Positions 19,823 through 30,712 of a stretch of 64,000 nt of DNA are shown in pieces. The notes under the pieces are model-generated. The model was not told the origin of the DNA and ran no database searches. It saw nothing but the letters and a program-made list of their open reading frames with translations. The DNA comes from Pseudomonas fluorescens (GTDB lineage Bacteria; Pseudomonadota; Gammaproteobacteria; Pseudomonadales; Pseudomonadaceae): positions 4,324,326-4,388,325 of the forward strand of contig NZ_OZ024668.1 of assembly GCF_902497775.2 (NCBI RefSeq), given 5' to 3'. A program made the position numbers and the translations under genes. Within the stretch, counting starts at the first letter, position 1. Each line of letters opens with the position of its first letter.

Positions 19823-21169
19823 TTAACTGCCCGCTACGGTCATCCGCTCGATCAGCACGGAACCTGTGTGAATATTGCTGCGGGTTTCCAGATCATTCCC
19901 GATCGCGACGATTTGCTGGAACATGTCCTTCATATTGCCGGCGATCGTCACCTCCTGAACGGCGAACTGAATCTCACCGTTTTCCACCCAGTAACCTGCG
20001 GCACCACGGGAATAGTCGCCGGTCACCATGTTCAAGCCATGGCCCATCAACTCGGTCACCAACAGCCCGCGGCCCATGCGTCGCAGCAGTGCAGCCTGAT
20101 CTTCGACGCCGTGGGTGACGAACAGGTTATGCACGCCACCGGCGTTGGCGGTGCTTGGCAAGCCGAGCTTGCGCCCGGAATAGGTACCCAGCACGTAGGA
20201 CACCAACTGGCCATTTTCGACAAACGGTTTGGCGTAGGTGGCCAGGCCGTCACCATCGAAAGCGGCGCTACCCAAGGCACGCTGCAGGTGCGGGCGTTCG
20301 TCCAGGGTCAGCCAGGTCGGGAACAGGCGCTGGCCCATGGCACCATCGAGGAATGACGACTTGCGGTACAGGTTGCCGCCGGAAATCGCCGACAGGAAGC
20401 TGCCGAACAACCCACCCGCCAACTCCGCAGAGAACAGCACCGGCACCTCGCAGGTCGGCACCGGGCGTGCGCCCAGGCGGCTGGCTGCCCGTTGTGCGGC
20501 GCGGATACCGATGCTGCGCGGGTCGGCGAGCAGCTCCCCTTGGCGATTGACGTCATACCAGTAATCGCGCTGCATCTGCCCGTCGGCTTCGGCGATCATC
20601 ACGCAACTCAGGCTGTGCCGGGTCGAGGCGTAGCCGCCGATAAAACCATGGCTGTTGCCGTACACGCGGCAGCCCTGATGGGTATTGAGGGTAGTGCCGT
20701 CGGCATTCTTGATCCGCGCATCGGCGTCAAAGGCCGCCGCCTCGCACTCCAGGGCCTTTTCGATGGCCTGCTCGGGGGTGATGTCCCAGGCGTGATACAG
20801 GTCGAAATCCGGCTGTTCACGGGCCATCAGCGCCGGGTCGGCAAGCCCGGCACACTCGTCTTCGGAGGTGTGCTTGGCAATCGCCAGGGCGGCGGCGACG
20901 GTTTCCCGGATCGCCTCGCTACCACTGGCCGAAGTGCTCGCCGAGCCCTTGCGCTGCCCCACGTACAGGGTGATGCCAAAGCCCTGGTCGCGGTTGAATT
21001 CCACGGTCTCGACTTCGCGCTGGCGCACCGAAGTCGACAACCCCTGCTCCAGCGATACCGCCACTTCACAGGCGCTGGCACCCTGGCGCCGGGCTTCGGC
21101 GATGATCTGTTCGACCTGTTCCTGCAACGCCGGCAGGGCCTGTGGACCTACGCTCTGGACTGCACTCAT
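19823..21169 (-). CDS. pmbA: Metalloprotease TldE/PmbA
   Basis: A 448-residue member of the TldD/PmbA family. The ATG at 21169 has GGAG 8 nt upstream; a GTG four codons earlier is less likely. PmbA lacks its own HExxxH site and works as a heterodimer with TldD (encoded 0.7 kb away) to trim peptides, including microcin B17 precursor and the CcdA antitoxin in E. coli. The C-terminal region [17 protein letters not shown] and the [25 protein letters not shown] block are typical. The - strand pair tldD and pmbA is interrupted by the + strand gene yjgA, so pmbA must have its own promoter. Confidence 0.94.
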   Translation of the reverse strand: MSAVQSVGPQALPALQEQVEQIIAEARRQGASACEVAVSLEQGLSTSVRQREVETVEFNRDQGFGITLYVGQRKGSASTSASGSEAIRETVAAALAIAKHTSEDECAGLADPALMAREQPDFDLYHAWDITPEQAIEKALECEAAAFDADARIKNADGTTLNTHQGCRVYGNSHGFIGGYASTRHSLSCVMIAEADGQMQRDYWYDVNRQGELLADPRSIGIRAAQRAASRLGARPVPTCEVPVLFSAELAGGLFGSFLSAISGGNLYRKSSFLDGAMGQRLFPTWLTLDERPHLQRALGSAAFDGDGLATYAKPFVENGQLVSYVLGTYSGRKLGLPSTANAGGVHNLFVTHGVEDQAALLRRMGRGLLVTELMGHGLNMVTGDYSRGAAGYWVENGEIQFAVQEVTIAGNMKDMFQQIVAIGNDLETRSNIHTGSVLIERMTVAGS

Positions 21170-21277
21170 GGTTTTCTCCACTCAAATTCTGCGTTCGGCA
21201 CGGGTCAATCTACGACCGGACCGGACAAGCGGCCCCCGACTGGTTATCATGGCGGCGATTCTCAGCGGACTGCCCCC

Positions 21278-21799
21278 ATGGTTGATTCTTACGACACCGC
21301 CTTTGACGGCGAAAAAAGCAAAACCCAGGTTAAGCGCGAGATGCAGGCGCTGGTTGATATGGGCGAGCGCCTTACCTTGCTCAAGCCCGATACCCTGGCC
21401 AAACTGCCATTGACCGACGAACTGCGCGCAGCTCTGGCAGAACACAAACGGCACACCGCGAACGAAGCCAAACGGCGTCACAAGTCGTTCATCGGCAAGC
21501 TGATGCGCGACCAGGACATCGACGCGATCAATGCCCTGCTTGACCAGCTCGACGCCTCCTCGCGCCAGTACAACGAGCGGTTCCACAACCTCGAACGCTG
21601 GCGCGACCGGTTGATCGACGGTACCGACGAAGTCCTGGAGAAGTTCGTCCAGGAGTATCCGGATGCCGATCGCCAGCAACTGCGCTCGCTGATCCGCCAG
21701 GCCCAGCACGAGCTGGCGCGTAACAAGGCGCCAAGTGCGAGCCGCAAGATCTTCAAGTACATCCGCGAACTCGACGAGGTCCAACGCGGCCTGCGTTGA
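21278..21799 (+). CDS. yjgA: Ribosome-associated protein YjgA/DarP
   Basis: A 173-residue DUF615 protein: [19 protein letters not shown] near the N-terminus and [18 protein letters not shown] at the C-terminus are the family hallmarks, with a mostly helical, charged middle. In E. coli it (DarP) associates with late 50S assembly intermediates and helps shape the peptidyl-transferase centre. The ATG at 21278 ([15 protein letters not shown]) fits family length. It is transcribed alone, against tldD and pmbA, and converges on tldD at a bidirectional-looking terminator. Confidence 0.92.
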   Translation: MVDSYDTAFDGEKSKTQVKREMQALVDMGERLTLLKPDTLAKLPLTDELRAALAEHKRHTANEAKRRHKSFIGKLMRDQDIDAINALLDQLDASSRQYNERFHNLERWRDRLIDGTDEVLEKFVQEYPDADRQQLRSLIRQAQHELARNKAPSASRKIFKYIRELDEVQRGLR

Positions 21800-21809
21800 A
21801 CCCCGCACA

Positions 21810-21832
21810 CGGGCAGGCGCCCTGCCTGCCCG
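21810..21832. terminator. Bidirectional terminator-like hairpin between yjgA and tldD
   Basis: A perfect 9-bp GC-rich stem (21810-21818 with 21824-21832) has a 5-nt loop. It sits in the 42-nt gap between converging stop codons. On the + strand it is followed by GTTTCACC, a weak T-tract. Position and stem strength support termination. Confidence 0.65.
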
Positions 21833-21841
21833 GTTTCACCT

Positions 21842-23281
21842 TCATGCCCCCGTGCCACCCACGGTAATCGCATCGATCTTCAGGGTCGGCTGGCCAACGC
21901 CCACCGGCACTGACTGACCATCCTTGCCACAAGTCCCGACACCGCTGTCCAGCGACAGGTCGTTGCCGACCATCGATACCCGGCTCATGGCTTCCGGACC
22001 GTTGCCGATCAGCGTCGCGCCCTTGACCGGCGCGGTAATCTTGCCGTCTTCGATCAGGTATGCCTCACTGGTAGAGAACACGAACTTGCCGCTGGTGATG
22101 TCCACCTGGCCACCGCCGAGGTTGGCGCAGTAGATGCCCTTTTTCACCGAGGCGATGATTTCTGCCGGGTCGCTTTCACCGGCACGCATGTAGGTGTTGG
22201 TCATGCGTGGCATCGGCAGGTGTGCGTAGGATTCACGGCGGCCGTTGCCGGTACGGGCCATGCCCATCAGGCGGGCGTTGAGCTTGTCCTGCATGTAGCC
22301 CTTGAGGATGCCGTTCTCGATCAGCGTGGTGCACTCGGTCGGGGTACCTTCGTCATCGACGCTCAGCGAGCCGCGACGACCTTCCAGGGTGCCGTCATCG
22401 ACAATGGTGCACAGGCTCGAAGCAACCTTCTCGCCCATGTGGCCGCTGTAGGCCGAGCTGCCCTTGCGGTTGAAGTCGCCTTCCAGGCCATGGCCCACCG
22501 CTTCGTGCAGCAATACGCCCGACCAGCCGGAACCGAGCACCACTGGCAGGGTACCGGCCGGCGCCGGGATGGCTTCAAGGTTGACCAGTGCCTGGCGCAG
22601 GGCTTCACGGGCAAAGCCCATGACCCGTTCGTCGGTGAAGTAGCGGTAATCGGTACGCCCGCCACCGCCATGACCGCCGCGCTCGCGACGACCGTTCTGC
22701 TCGACGATGACACTGACGTTGAAACGCACCAGCGGGCGAATATCAGCCGCCAGGCTGCCATCGGCGGCGGCGACCAGGATGCGCTCCCAGACCCCGGCCA
22801 TGCTCACGGTGACTTGCTGGATACGTGGATCGAGCTTGCGCGTGGCGGCGTCGACACGCTTGAGCAGCTCGACCTTTTCGGCGCGGCTGATGACCTCCAG
22901 CGGGTTGTCGGTGCCATACAGCTGGGTAACGTCCTGGCTGCTGAACGCCTGCACGCTGCCGTTCTGCCCGGCACGGGAAATCGAGCGCGCCGCACGGGCC
23001 GCCGAGGTCAGGGCTTCGAGGTTGATGGCGTTGCTGTAGGCAAACCCGGTCTTTTCGCCGGACTGGGCACGCACACCCACGCCCTGGTCGAGGTTGAAAC
23101 TGCCTTCTTTGACGATGCCGTCTTCCAGCGCCCAGGATTCGGAAATCTGCCCCTGGAAGTACAGGTCGGCGGCATCGATGCCTGGCCCGGCCAGCTCGCC
23201 CAGCACCGACTGCAGGCTGTCGAGGGTCAGGCCGCCCGGCGCCAGCAGGTGTTCGCTGACAGTGGATAACATCTCGCTCAT
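21842..23281 (-). CDS. tldD: Metalloprotease TldD
   Basis: A 479-residue catalytic subunit of the TldD/TldE protease. The zinc site is [11 protein letters not shown] (about residues 256-266), the HExxxH motif. The ATG at 23281 ([18 protein letters not shown]) is chosen because the longer open frame overlaps the upstream nitrilase gene. It forms a cage-like heterodimer with PmbA that digests unfolded peptides. It lies 2 nt after the nitrilase-family gene and ends the mreB-to-tldD run of genes on this strand. Confidence 0.95.
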   Translation of the reverse strand: MSEMLSTVSEHLLAPGGLTLDSLQSVLGELAGPGIDAADLYFQGQISESWALEDGIVKEGSFNLDQGVGVRAQSGEKTGFAYSNAINLEALTSAARAARSISRAGQNGSVQAFSSQDVTQLYGTDNPLEVISRAEKVELLKRVDAATRKLDPRIQQVTVSMAGVWERILVAAADGSLAADIRPLVRFNVSVIVEQNGRRERGGHGGGGRTDYRYFTDERVMGFAREALRQALVNLEAIPAPAGTLPVVLGSGWSGVLLHEAVGHGLEGDFNRKGSSAYSGHMGEKVASSLCTIVDDGTLEGRRGSLSVDDEGTPTECTTLIENGILKGYMQDKLNARLMGMARTGNGRRESYAHLPMPRMTNTYMRAGESDPAEIIASVKKGIYCANLGGGQVDITSGKFVFSTSEAYLIEDGKITAPVKGATLIGNGPEAMSRVSMVGNDLSLDSGVGTCGKDGQSVPVGVGQPTLKIDAITVGGTGA

Positions 23282-23283
23282 AG

Positions 23284-24135
23284 TCACTCCGAGGTGTGCG
23301 CAGGCCGCAAGGCGTCCTGCGAGAAAAAGCGCCGGTGCAAGGTCACCGGCATCCGCGCCCGGATGGACGCCTGTTCGCTGCTGTCGCGTTCGCTCAGCAG
23401 CACGGCCTCGCCACCGGCCTGTTCGGCGACGATGCGCCCCCAGGGGTCGACGATCGCCGCGTGGCCATAGGTTTCCCGTGGTCCTGGGTGGGTTCCGCCC
23501 TGGGCTGCGGCCAGGACATAACATTGGGTTTCGATCGCCCGCGCCCTGATCAGCACCTCCCAGTGCGCGGCGCCGGTCACTGCGGTGAAGGCCGATGGCG
23601 CGCTGATCAGTTCAGCCCCAGCCTCGCGCAATGCGCTGTACAACTCGGGGAAGCGCAGGTCATAGCACACGCTCAGACCCAGGCGCCCCACCGGGGTGTC
23701 GGCGACCACTACCTGGCCGCCGTGGGCATAGTCATCGGATTCGCGATAGCGGCCGCGGTTATCGGCCACATCGACATCGAACAGGTGCAGCTTGTCGTAG
23801 CGTGCCACCTGCTCGCCGTGTTCATCGATCAGCAAGGAGCAGGCATGGGACTTGGCCTCGGCCTGGCCGACCGGCGGCAACGGCAAGGTACCTGCCACTA
23901 TCCATAACTTGAGGTCGCGGGCGGTCTGTTTCAACCAGGGCAGGATCGGGCCCTCGCCCAGGGCTTCGGCGCGGCCGATGGCAGCGCTGTCGCGCCGGCC
24001 CATGGCGGCGAAGTTCTCCGGCAGCACGGCAAGCCGCGCACCGCCTGCGGCCGCCTGCTCGAGCAGGAGCCGAGCTCGCTCCAGGTTGGCCAGAACGTCG
24101 CTCTGGCTGACCATCTGGATAACCGCTGACTTCAT
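23284..24135 (-). CDS. Carbon-nitrogen hydrolase (nitrilase superfamily)
   Basis: A 283-residue single-domain nitrilase fold with the complete Glu-Lys-Cys triad: Glu40 in LPENFAA, Lys115 in YDKLHLFD and Cys157 in [11 protein letters not shown]. The closest characterised relatives are Nit1/NitFhit-type amidases that hydrolyse deaminated glutathione (YbeM/NIT1). The fit of the [11 protein letters not shown] and [10 protein letters not shown] motifs to that group is good. It lies 8 nt after yhdP and just before tldD, an order conserved in pseudomonads. Substrate is inferred, not shown. Confidence 0.9.
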   Translation of the reverse strand: MKSAVIQMVSQSDVLANLERARLLLEQAAAGGARLAVLPENFAAMGRRDSAAIGRAEALGEGPILPWLKQTARDLKLWIVAGTLPLPPVGQAEAKSHACSLLIDEHGEQVARYDKLHLFDVDVADNRGRYRESDDYAHGGQVVVADTPVGRLGLSVCYDLRFPELYSALREAGAELISAPSAFTAVTGAAHWEVLIRARAIETQCYVLAAAQGGTHPGPRETYGHAAIVDPWGRIVAEQAGGEAVLLSERDSSEQASIRARMPVTLHRRFFSQDALRPAHTSE

Positions 24136-24143
24136 CCCGGCTC

Positions 24144-27100
24144 CTAGCGTGATTTTTCGAAAGGTTTGATAAAGCTTATCTTAGGCTCTTTCCACGGACC
24201 CTCGACGCGATAATGCACGCTGGCGTATCGCGCCACGCGATCACCGAGCAGCCGGTCGACCAGGAACAGCGCCCCGCCGATGGCTGGCGCGCCGACAATC
24301 AGTGCGGCAATCGGCAGGTTGTTGGTCACCGGCAAGGTCACCAGCAGGTTGGCATCGACCCGGTCGCGGACCATATCCAGGGTGCCATCCAGTTCAAGGT
24401 TGCTCGATGGGCCGGTCAAGGTAATCGGCTCACGGGTCACGTAGACCCCTTCACTGGCCACCAGCAGGCCCTTGACCCGGTCGTAGCTCAGGCCCTTGTC
24501 GAGCAGGTCGGAGAAATCCAGGCGCAGGCGCCGGCCAATCGAGTTGAAGTTGAGCAGGCCGAACACCCGCAGGGCCTGGGCACCGCCTTCAACTTCAACG
24601 AACTGGCCTTTTCGCAAAGCGGCATCGAGGCTGCCGGAGAAACGCTTGAGGCCGACCCAGGCGGGCGAGCCGGGCCAGCGACCATCGACATCCAGGCGAA
24701 AATCACGACTGGTGACTGTCGGGGCAAAGTTGAAGGCCTTGAGGATGTCCGCCAGGTTCTTGCCTTCCAGGCGGCCCTTGTACCAACTGCTGCTAGCGCC
24801 CGGGGCACCTTCCCAACCGCCGTTACCGTCGATCTGCAGGCCTTTGACGTTGACGTCCAGGTCATTGAGGGCGATGCCCTTGGCGGTCGGGCGGACCTTT
24901 ACCGCCCAACTGCCGAGCAGGTCGTCACCGCGGAACAGCTTGTCGATGGTCAGGTCAACGGCCGGAATCTTGCGCGGATCGATACTGGCCATTGGGTCCG
25001 GGCCATCATCGGAAGAGGCTTCGGCAGGGTCGGCGGCCGGCAGGTGAATGGTCTGCAGGTTGATCACCATCGGTGCGCCCTTGGCATCCGGGATGCGGGC
25101 GTTGCCGATGACTTCCTTGCTGTCCAGGCGCACGGCCCACAGGTTACCGCCTCGATCCACGCGAACCACCGCCTGGGCCAGGTTCAGGCCAAAGCCCTTG
25201 AGCTGGCCGATACTCAAGTCGACGCCGCGCAGCACCTGCTTGGCACTGCCACCCGGGTCATTGCCGGCAACGCGATCAAGCTGCTTCTGCCAAGGCTCCA
25301 GATCCAGCTCGGGCAGACGACCACGCACCCGCAGGCCCTGGCCAGGCGGCAACTGCGCGGTACCGGCGCCAAACAGCACTTCGCCACGACCCTGGTCGAG
25401 CTTGTCCATGGGCGCGGCGTAGATGGCCTTGGCGACATCGGCGTACACGACATTGAAGCGCCGCTCCGGCCCCTGCAGGCTCATGCTGAACTGGCTGTTG
25501 CGGGTCTCGTTGGCAGCCTTGCCGAAAGGCGCGGGTAAATCCACCGCCAGGCCCTTGAGGCTGGAGTCGACGGTCAACTGGTTATCGCGGCTGCCCAGGC
25601 TCACCTGCAACTGGTAAGGCATTTCACCGGAGAGTGGCAGGGCCTGCTTGACCTGCAGCCAATCGGCCAGCGACTTGAGCGGCATTTGCCCCTTGGCGTT
25701 GACGCGGGTCTGCATCTGGCCGGGTTTTCCTTCGGCAAAGATCTGCGCGGTGATCGGTTTGTCGAAGGCCCTTGCGCTGATGTTCTCACCGCTCAGACCC
25801 TTGTCGAAGTCGAAGCGGAAGTCACCCTTGAGTTGGTGCAGCTCCAGGACTGGCGAGGCGATCTTCAGCCGCGCATCGCGGGTATCGAAGTCGACCACGA
25901 TCTTCGGTTGCTGCCCCTTGGCCAAGGGGATATCCAGCTTCAGCTTGCCTTTGAGGCTGCCCTCGCCTTCCCAACCGGCGAAGATCGGCCCGGTACCGAT
26001 AGGCGCGTCCTGGAGGATTTTCAGGCCGTCACCAAGCCCGCCGTCGAATTCGCCGTCGAGGTACAGGTGATTGTGTTCACCGGCCGCAACATGGGGAATG
26101 TTGACCTCGACGTTGCGCACCTGGGTATTGAGCAACTGCCCGCTTTGCGCCTTGATGCGCACGCCATCGTCGTCGATGAACACGTCACCGACGACTTTCT
26201 GCACCTGCGGCCAGCCAGGCTGGAAGTCCAGGGCGGCATCGTGAACCTTGAAGAACAGGCTGATGCTGCGGGCCTGTTCCGCGGCGCCGTGATTGAGTGA
26301 ACCCTGGTACTGGAAATAGCCCTCGTCGACCGCGCCCTTGAGGATCGCCGTGCGCAGCCACTCATCCAGCGCCGGGCTGAGCACTTCGGGCAGGTACTTG
26401 GCGGTGTAGCGACCGTCGCCGTCGACCAGGCCGACACGTAGGTCCATGTAGTCTTCACGGGTTTCATCAAACAGCAGGCGAATGAGGAAGTCGCCCGCGA
26501 TCTTGCCCTCCTCGCCCAGCACCTTGAGATACGGCGCAATCAAGGTGAAACCTTCCTGGTCCAAACGCCAGGTCAGGCGTGCGTTGGCTTTCTGGTAGTG
26601 CCAGGGCTTCTCGAAGATCGGGTACAGGTGCAGCATGAAGGCATCGGTATCCAGGCGTAGTTCGCCCTGGCCGAGATCGCCGCTGATGCTGCCACTGACA
26701 TTCCCGGCTGCCGGAGCGCCGTGGTAGGCGTCAAAACCCACCCGCTCGAGGTTGGCGGCAAAACTCAGGCGCTGGTCGCCGGTGGCTTTGGGCCGCACAT
26801 CCAGGCGCACATTGCGCAAGGCCCCGGTGACCTTGAGGCCATCGACCACGGCCATGAGTTTTTCCGGCAGCGGCGCCAGGGCATCGATCAGCGGCGTAAC
26901 CGGGGTCAGGTCGAGGCGGTCGGCCTGGAGCGCCCAGGTTTCTTCGCCCGACTCGGTCGCAGCCGTCTGCTTGAGCTGCACGTGGGATTCCCAGCGGGTT
27001 TTGCCCAGGCTCATGGCCAGGGAGTCGACCAGTACATCGATGCCCTGCTCGCTGCGCTGGAACCAGGCATTGAGTGCCAGGTTATCGAGCTGCACCGGCT

Positions 27101-27959
27101 TGCGCTCGACGTAGTTGCCGCGCAGCTGCGGTGCATTGAGACGGACCACGGCGCTTTGCAGCTGGCCCTTGCCCCAGTTCAGCCACAGCTCGCCACCGGC
27201 GCGCAGCTCGGCGGCCTGCCACTGGCCCAGCAGGCGCGGCGGCAGCCAGCGGGCCCAGTCGCTTTGCGGCAGGCTCAGGTAGGCATCGACTTCACCGTCG
27301 CGCCACTGGCTGGGGCGAATGCGGCTGCGCAGGCTCACCGCCAGCGGCTGGCCATCGGGCAGGGTCACTCGCGCATCCAGGCGCTGACGCACGCTGCCGG
27401 TCTGCAGGCCAAGGCTGACGTAAGTGAGGGTCATGGGCTCGCGCTGGAACGGCTCCAGCGTCACCTGGCTGTCGACCACAGTGACTTTCGACACCACCTG
27501 GATTTGCTTGAGCAGTTGCTCGGGGTCCAGCGGCTGGTCATCTTTTTTTGGCAGCCCTTCCAGGGCCCAGGCGCCGTTTTGATCTTCGCGCAGGCTCAGT
27601 TGCAGGCCGCCGACTTCGAGGTTGGCCAGGCGCACCTGGCGCTCGACCAGGCTGGCCCAAAGGTCGGGCACCAGCTTGACGCCATCCAGGCGCAGGGCGC
27701 TCGGCCCCTCGCCGACCTGGATATCGCGTACCCGCACTATCGGCGCCAAGCCGCTCCAGTGCCCCTCCAGGGCGCCGATATGCACCGGCAGACCCAGGGC
27801 CTGCTCGGCCTTGTCCTCGACCTCGGCACGGTACTCGGCCACCAGCGGGATGAACTGCCGGCCGAGGCTGACATACAACGCAACCAGTACCGCCAGCAAG
27901 GCACTGATGCCCAGCCCCCAGCGGGTCAAGGCGCCGAGAACGCGCATCAGTCGTTCCAT
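24144..27959 (-). CDS. yhdP: YhdP-family AsmA-like envelope protein
   Basis: A 1271-residue protein with one N-terminal membrane anchor (GLGISALLAVLVALYVSLG, about residues 15-33) and a very long periplasmic region rich in beta-strands (YhdP/DUF3971 and AsmA_2 domains). The C-terminal part has LPVTNNLPIAALIVGAPAIGGALFLVDRLLG, a conserved amphipathic segment. Members form a bridge-like hydrophobic groove and, with TamB and YdbH, move phospholipid to the outer membrane in E. coli. With Mla and Lpt also in this window, three envelope lipid-traffic systems lie within 28 kb. Length matches the family. Confidence 0.93.
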   Translation of the reverse strand: MERLMRVLGALTRWGLGISALLAVLVALYVSLGRQFIPLVAEYRAEVEDKAEQALGLPVHIGALEGHWSGLAPIVRVRDIQVGEGPSALRLDGVKLVPDLWASLVERQVRLANLEVGGLQLSLREDQNGAWALEGLPKKDDQPLDPEQLLKQIQVVSKVTVVDSQVTLEPFQREPMTLTYVSLGLQTGSVRQRLDARVTLPDGQPLAVSLRSRIRPSQWRDGEVDAYLSLPQSDWARWLPPRLLGQWQAAELRAGGELWLNWGKGQLQSAVVRLNAPQLRGNYVERKPVQLDNLALNAWFQRSEQGIDVLVDSLAMSLGKTRWESHVQLKQTAATESGEETWALQADRLDLTPVTPLIDALAPLPEKLMAVVDGLKVTGALRNVRLDVRPKATGDQRLSFAANLERVGFDAYHGAPAAGNVSGSISGDLGQGELRLDTDAFMLHLYPIFEKPWHYQKANARLTWRLDQEGFTLIAPYLKVLGEEGKIAGDFLIRLLFDETREDYMDLRVGLVDGDGRYTAKYLPEVLSPALDEWLRTAILKGAVDEGYFQYQGSLNHGAAEQARSISLFFKVHDAALDFQPGWPQVQKVVGDVFIDDDGVRIKAQSGQLLNTQVRNVEVNIPHVAAGEHNHLYLDGEFDGGLGDGLKILQDAPIGTGPIFAGWEGEGSLKGKLKLDIPLAKGQQPKIVVDFDTRDARLKIASPVLELHQLKGDFRFDFDKGLSGENISARAFDKPITAQIFAEGKPGQMQTRVNAKGQMPLKSLADWLQVKQALPLSGEMPYQLQVSLGSRDNQLTVDSSLKGLAVDLPAPFGKAANETRNSQFSMSLQGPERRFNVVYADVAKAIYAAPMDKLDQGRGEVLFGAGTAQLPPGQGLRVRGRLPELDLEPWQKQLDRVAGNDPGGSAKQVLRGVDLSIGQLKGFGLNLAQAVVRVDRGGNLWAVRLDSKEVIGNARIPDAKGAPMVINLQTIHLPAADPAEASSDDGPDPMASIDPRKIPAVDLTIDKLFRGDDLLGSWAVKVRPTAKGIALNDLDVNVKGLQIDGNGGWEGAPGASSSWYKGRLEGKNLADILKAFNFAPTVTSRDFRLDVDGRWPGSPAWVGLKRFSGSLDAALRKGQFVEVEGGAQALRVFGLLNFNSIGRRLRLDFSDLLDKGLSYDRVKGLLVASEGVYVTREPITLTGPSSNLELDGTLDMVRDRVDANLLVTLPVTNNLPIAALIVGAPAIGGALFLVDRLLGDRVARYASVHYRVEGPWKEPKISFIKPFEKSR

Positions 27960-28047
27960 GCCAGTGGCCCTCCAGATCGTGCCTTAACTATGGCCGCAAC
28001 CCGGCGGTTTGCCAGCCGGTGCACTGCGCAATGTGGTTCAGAACGAG

Positions 28048-29505
28048 TCAGAGGAGCACCACATCATATTGTTCCTGGGAATACATGGACTCGACCTGGA
28101 AGCGAATGGTTCGGCCGATGAAAGCCTCAAGTTCGGCAACGTTGCCCGATTCTTCGTCCAGCAGGCGGTCGACCACTTTCTGGTTGGCCAGAACTCGGTA
28201 GCCCTCGGCCTGATAGGCCCGGGCTTCGCGAAGGATCTCGCGGAAAATCTCGTAACAGACGGTCTCAGGCGTCTTCAGCTTGCCACGCCCCTGGCAGCAG
28301 TAGCAGGGTTCGCACAGTACCTGCTCGAGGCTTTCGCGGGTGCGCTTGCGCGTCATCTGCACCAGGCCGAGCTCGGTGATGCCGATGATGTTGGTCTTGG
28401 CGTGGTCGCGCTCCAGCTGTTTTTCCAGGGTGCGCAGCACCTGGCGCTGGTGCTCTTCATCTTCCATGTCGATGAAGTCGATGATGATGATCCCGCCGAT
28501 ATTGCGCAGGCGCAGTTGCCGGGCAATGGCAGTGGCCGCCTCCAGGTTGGTCTTGAAGATGGTCTCCTCGAGATTGCGGTGACCAACGAAAGCCCCGGTG
28601 TTGACGTCGATGGTGGTCATTGCCTCCGCCGGGTCGACCACCAGGTAGCCGCCGGACTTGAGCGGCACCTTGCGGTCCAGGGCGCGCTGGATTTCGTCTT
28701 CGACACCGTAAAGGTCGAAGATCGGCCGCTCGCCTGGGTAGTGTTCCAGACGGTCGGCGATTTCCGGCATCAGTTCAGCGACGAACTGTGTGGTTTTCTG
28801 GAAGGTTTCCCGGGAGTCGATGCGGATCTTCTCGATTTTCGGGTTGACCAGGTCGCGCAGGGTCCGCAGGGCCAGGCCCAGGTCTTCGTAGATTTCGGTT
28901 GGCGCGCCGACGGTCTTGATCTGGGTGCCGATCTGCTCCCAGAGCCTGCGCAGGTAGCGGATGTCCATGAGGATTTCATCAGCTCCGGCGCCCTCGGCGG
29001 CGGTCCGCAGGATGAAGCCGCCGGCGTCCTGGATGTTCTCCTGGGCAATACAGTCAGTGACCACCTGCTTGAGGCGCTCACGCTCGGCTTCGTCTTCGAT
29101 TTTCAGGGAAATGCCGACATGACTGGTACGCGGCATGTACACCAGGTAGCGGGACGGGATCGACAGCTGAGTAGTCAGGCGCGCGCCCTTGGAGCCGATC
29201 GGGTCCTTGGTCACCTGCACCACCAGGCTCTGGCCTTCATGCACCAGGGCGCTGATGCTCTCGACCGACGAACCTTCGCGCAGGGAGATTTCCGAAGCGT
29301 GGATGAACGCTGCGCGGTCCAGGCCAATGTCGACGAACGCCGCCTGCATGCCTGGCAGAACCCGCACCACCTTGCCTTTGTAGATGTTGCCGACGATGCC
29401 ACGGCGCTGGGTGCGCTCGACATGCACCTCCTGCAGGACACCGTTTTCCACCACCGCCACGCGTGATTCCATCGGTGTGATGTTGATCAGAATCTCTTCA
29501 CTCAT
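28048..29505 (-). CDS. rng: Ribonuclease G
   Basis: A 485-residue endoribonuclease with an N-terminal S1 RNA-binding domain (GNIYKGKVVRVLPGMQAAFVDIGLDRAAFIHASEI, about residues 40-74). The DNase I-like catalytic core carries the Mg ligands (DVNTGAFVGHRN and IIIDFIDM), and the zinc-link cysteines are CEPCYCCQGRG (about 401-411). It processes the 16S rRNA 5' end and certain mRNAs. The long C-terminal scaffold of RNase E is absent, which separates it from Rne. It follows yhdE on the same strand, as in E. coli. Confidence 0.96.
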   Translation of the reverse strand: MSEEILINITPMESRVAVVENGVLQEVHVERTQRRGIVGNIYKGKVVRVLPGMQAAFVDIGLDRAAFIHASEISLREGSSVESISALVHEGQSLVVQVTKDPIGSKGARLTTQLSIPSRYLVYMPRTSHVGISLKIEDEAERERLKQVVTDCIAQENIQDAGGFILRTAAEGAGADEILMDIRYLRRLWEQIGTQIKTVGAPTEIYEDLGLALRTLRDLVNPKIEKIRIDSRETFQKTTQFVAELMPEIADRLEHYPGERPIFDLYGVEDEIQRALDRKVPLKSGGYLVVDPAEAMTTIDVNTGAFVGHRNLEETIFKTNLEAATAIARQLRLRNIGGIIIIDFIDMEDEEHQRQVLRTLEKQLERDHAKTNIIGITELGLVQMTRKRTRESLEQVLCEPCYCCQGRGKLKTPETVCYEIFREILREARAYQAEGYRVLANQKVVDRLLDEESGNVAELEAFIGRTIRFQVESMYSQEQYDVVLL

Positions 29506-29585
29506 GGCAGGCTCTCGTCAAAGGACTTCAGTAATGATGGATCGCTCGCGGGCGACTGGCTAGGGCAGTTCTGGCTTATCCTCGC

Positions 29586-30188
29586 TCAACGGGCCGGCAG
29601 GCGCTGCCAGCAGGGGATGCCGAATTGACCGAGCAGCTCGGCGGTTTCATTCAATGGCAGGCCGACCACTGCCGAATAACTGCCTTCAAGGCGTTGTACG
29701 AAAACTGCGCCCAGGCCCTGTATGGCATAGCTCCCGGCCTTGTCGGCCGGCTCGCCGCTGGCCCAGTAGGCCTCGGCTTCTTCGGCACTGACGGGGCGAA
29801 ACAGTACGCGGCTGCTGACATTGACGCTCAGGCAGCGCTGATGATCGGCCACGGCAACCGCGGTCAACACCTGATGCTCGCGCCCGGACAGGGCTGCCAG
29901 CATGGCCAGGGCATCTTCGCGGTTTTGCGGCTTGCCGAGAATTCGACCTTCGAGCACCACGGCGGTATCGGCGCCAAGCACCGCTACCGGGCTGTCGCCG
30001 CCCTGGGGCAACGACGCAAGGCCTGCGCAGGCTTTCTCCCGCGCCAGACGCTCGACGTACGCCGCCGCAGCCTCGGCGGGCAGCGGCGTTTCGTCGATCT
30101 CAGCACTGAGCGAAGTAAAAGGAATACCGATCTGGGTCAGCAACTCACGGCGGCGTGGCGAGCCAGAGGCCAGGTACAGCAGGGTCAT
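29586..30188 (-). CDS. yhdE: Maf-family nucleotide pyrophosphatase (YhdE type)
   Basis: A 200-residue Maf protein beginning [21 protein letters not shown] with the nucleotide-binding SGSPRR motif, catalytic-loop [15 protein letters not shown] and the [15 protein letters not shown] block. Maf proteins hydrolyse non-canonical or dTTP/UTP nucleotides. The neighbours mreD and rng match the E. coli yhdE locus, which supports YhdE (dTTP/UTP pyrophosphatase) over YceF. Cytoplasmic; proposed to act as a house-cleaning enzyme linked to division arrest. Confidence 0.93.
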   Translation of the reverse strand: MTLLYLASGSPRRRELLTQIGIPFTSLSAEIDETPLPAEAAAAYVERLAREKACAGLASLPQGGDSPVAVLGADTAVVLEGRILGKPQNREDALAMLAALSGREHQVLTAVAVADHQRCLSVNVSSRVLFRPVSAEEAEAYWASGEPADKAGSYAIQGLGAVFVQRLEGSYSAVVGLPLNETAELLGQFGIPCWQRLPAR

Positions 30189-30223
30189 CTAGACGTCTCC
30201 CTGTCAGCGTCGAAGGTGAGTGC

Positions 30224-30712
30224 TCAGTTGATGCTCAGGCGTCGGCGCAGACCACGCAGGCCATAGCTGATCCACGGCCAGAGCAAGGCGCTGATGACTG
30301 CCGACCAGATCAACGCCAGGGTTGGCAGGCGATTACCGGTCAGGGCGCTGAGCCACAGCTGGATCAGTTGGGCCAGGCCGAAGATCACCAGGATCACCAG
30401 GCTCTGCTGCCACATCGGGAACATCCGCAGGCGCTGTTGCAACGACAGTACCAGGAAGGTGATCAGGGTCAGCACCAGGGCGTTCTGCCCAAGCAAAGTG
30501 CCATACAGCACATCCTCGGCCAAGCCCAGGACGAATGCGGTGGTCATGCCGACCCGATGTGGCAGGGCCAGGGTCCAGAAGGCCAGCAGCAGTGCCAGCC
30601 ACATCGGCCGGAACACTTCGGCGAACGGCGGCATCGGCGACACGCTGAGCAGCATGCCGATCAGAAAGGTCAGCCAGACGACCCAGCCATTACGGCTGCG
30701 GGTGCTTACCAT
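30224..30712 (-). CDS. mreD: Rod shape-determining membrane protein MreD
   Basis: A 162-residue integral membrane protein with about five hydrophobic segments (WVVWLTFLIGMLLSVSP; PMWLALLLAFWTLALP; ALVLTLITFLVLSL; LVILVIFGLAQLIQLWLSAL; LIWSAVISALLWPWI). It is part of the elongasome with MreB, MreC, RodA and PBP2. Its ATG overlaps the last base of the mreC stop (TGATG), so it is translationally coupled. Confidence 0.93.
   Translation of the reverse strand: MVSTRSRNGWVVWLTFLIGMLLSVSPMPPFAEVFRPMWLALLLAFWTLALPHRVGMTTAFVLGLAEDVLYGTLLGQNALVLTLITFLVLSLQQRLRMFPMWQQSLVILVIFGLAQLIQLWLSALTGNRLPTLALIWSAVISALLWPWISYGLRGLRRRLSIN

Noticed and set aside
24213..28121. Two + strand frames of more than 440 codons opposite yhdP
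   Set aside because: Shadow frames with His/Gln/Ala-rich composition, no start signal and no recognisable domain.
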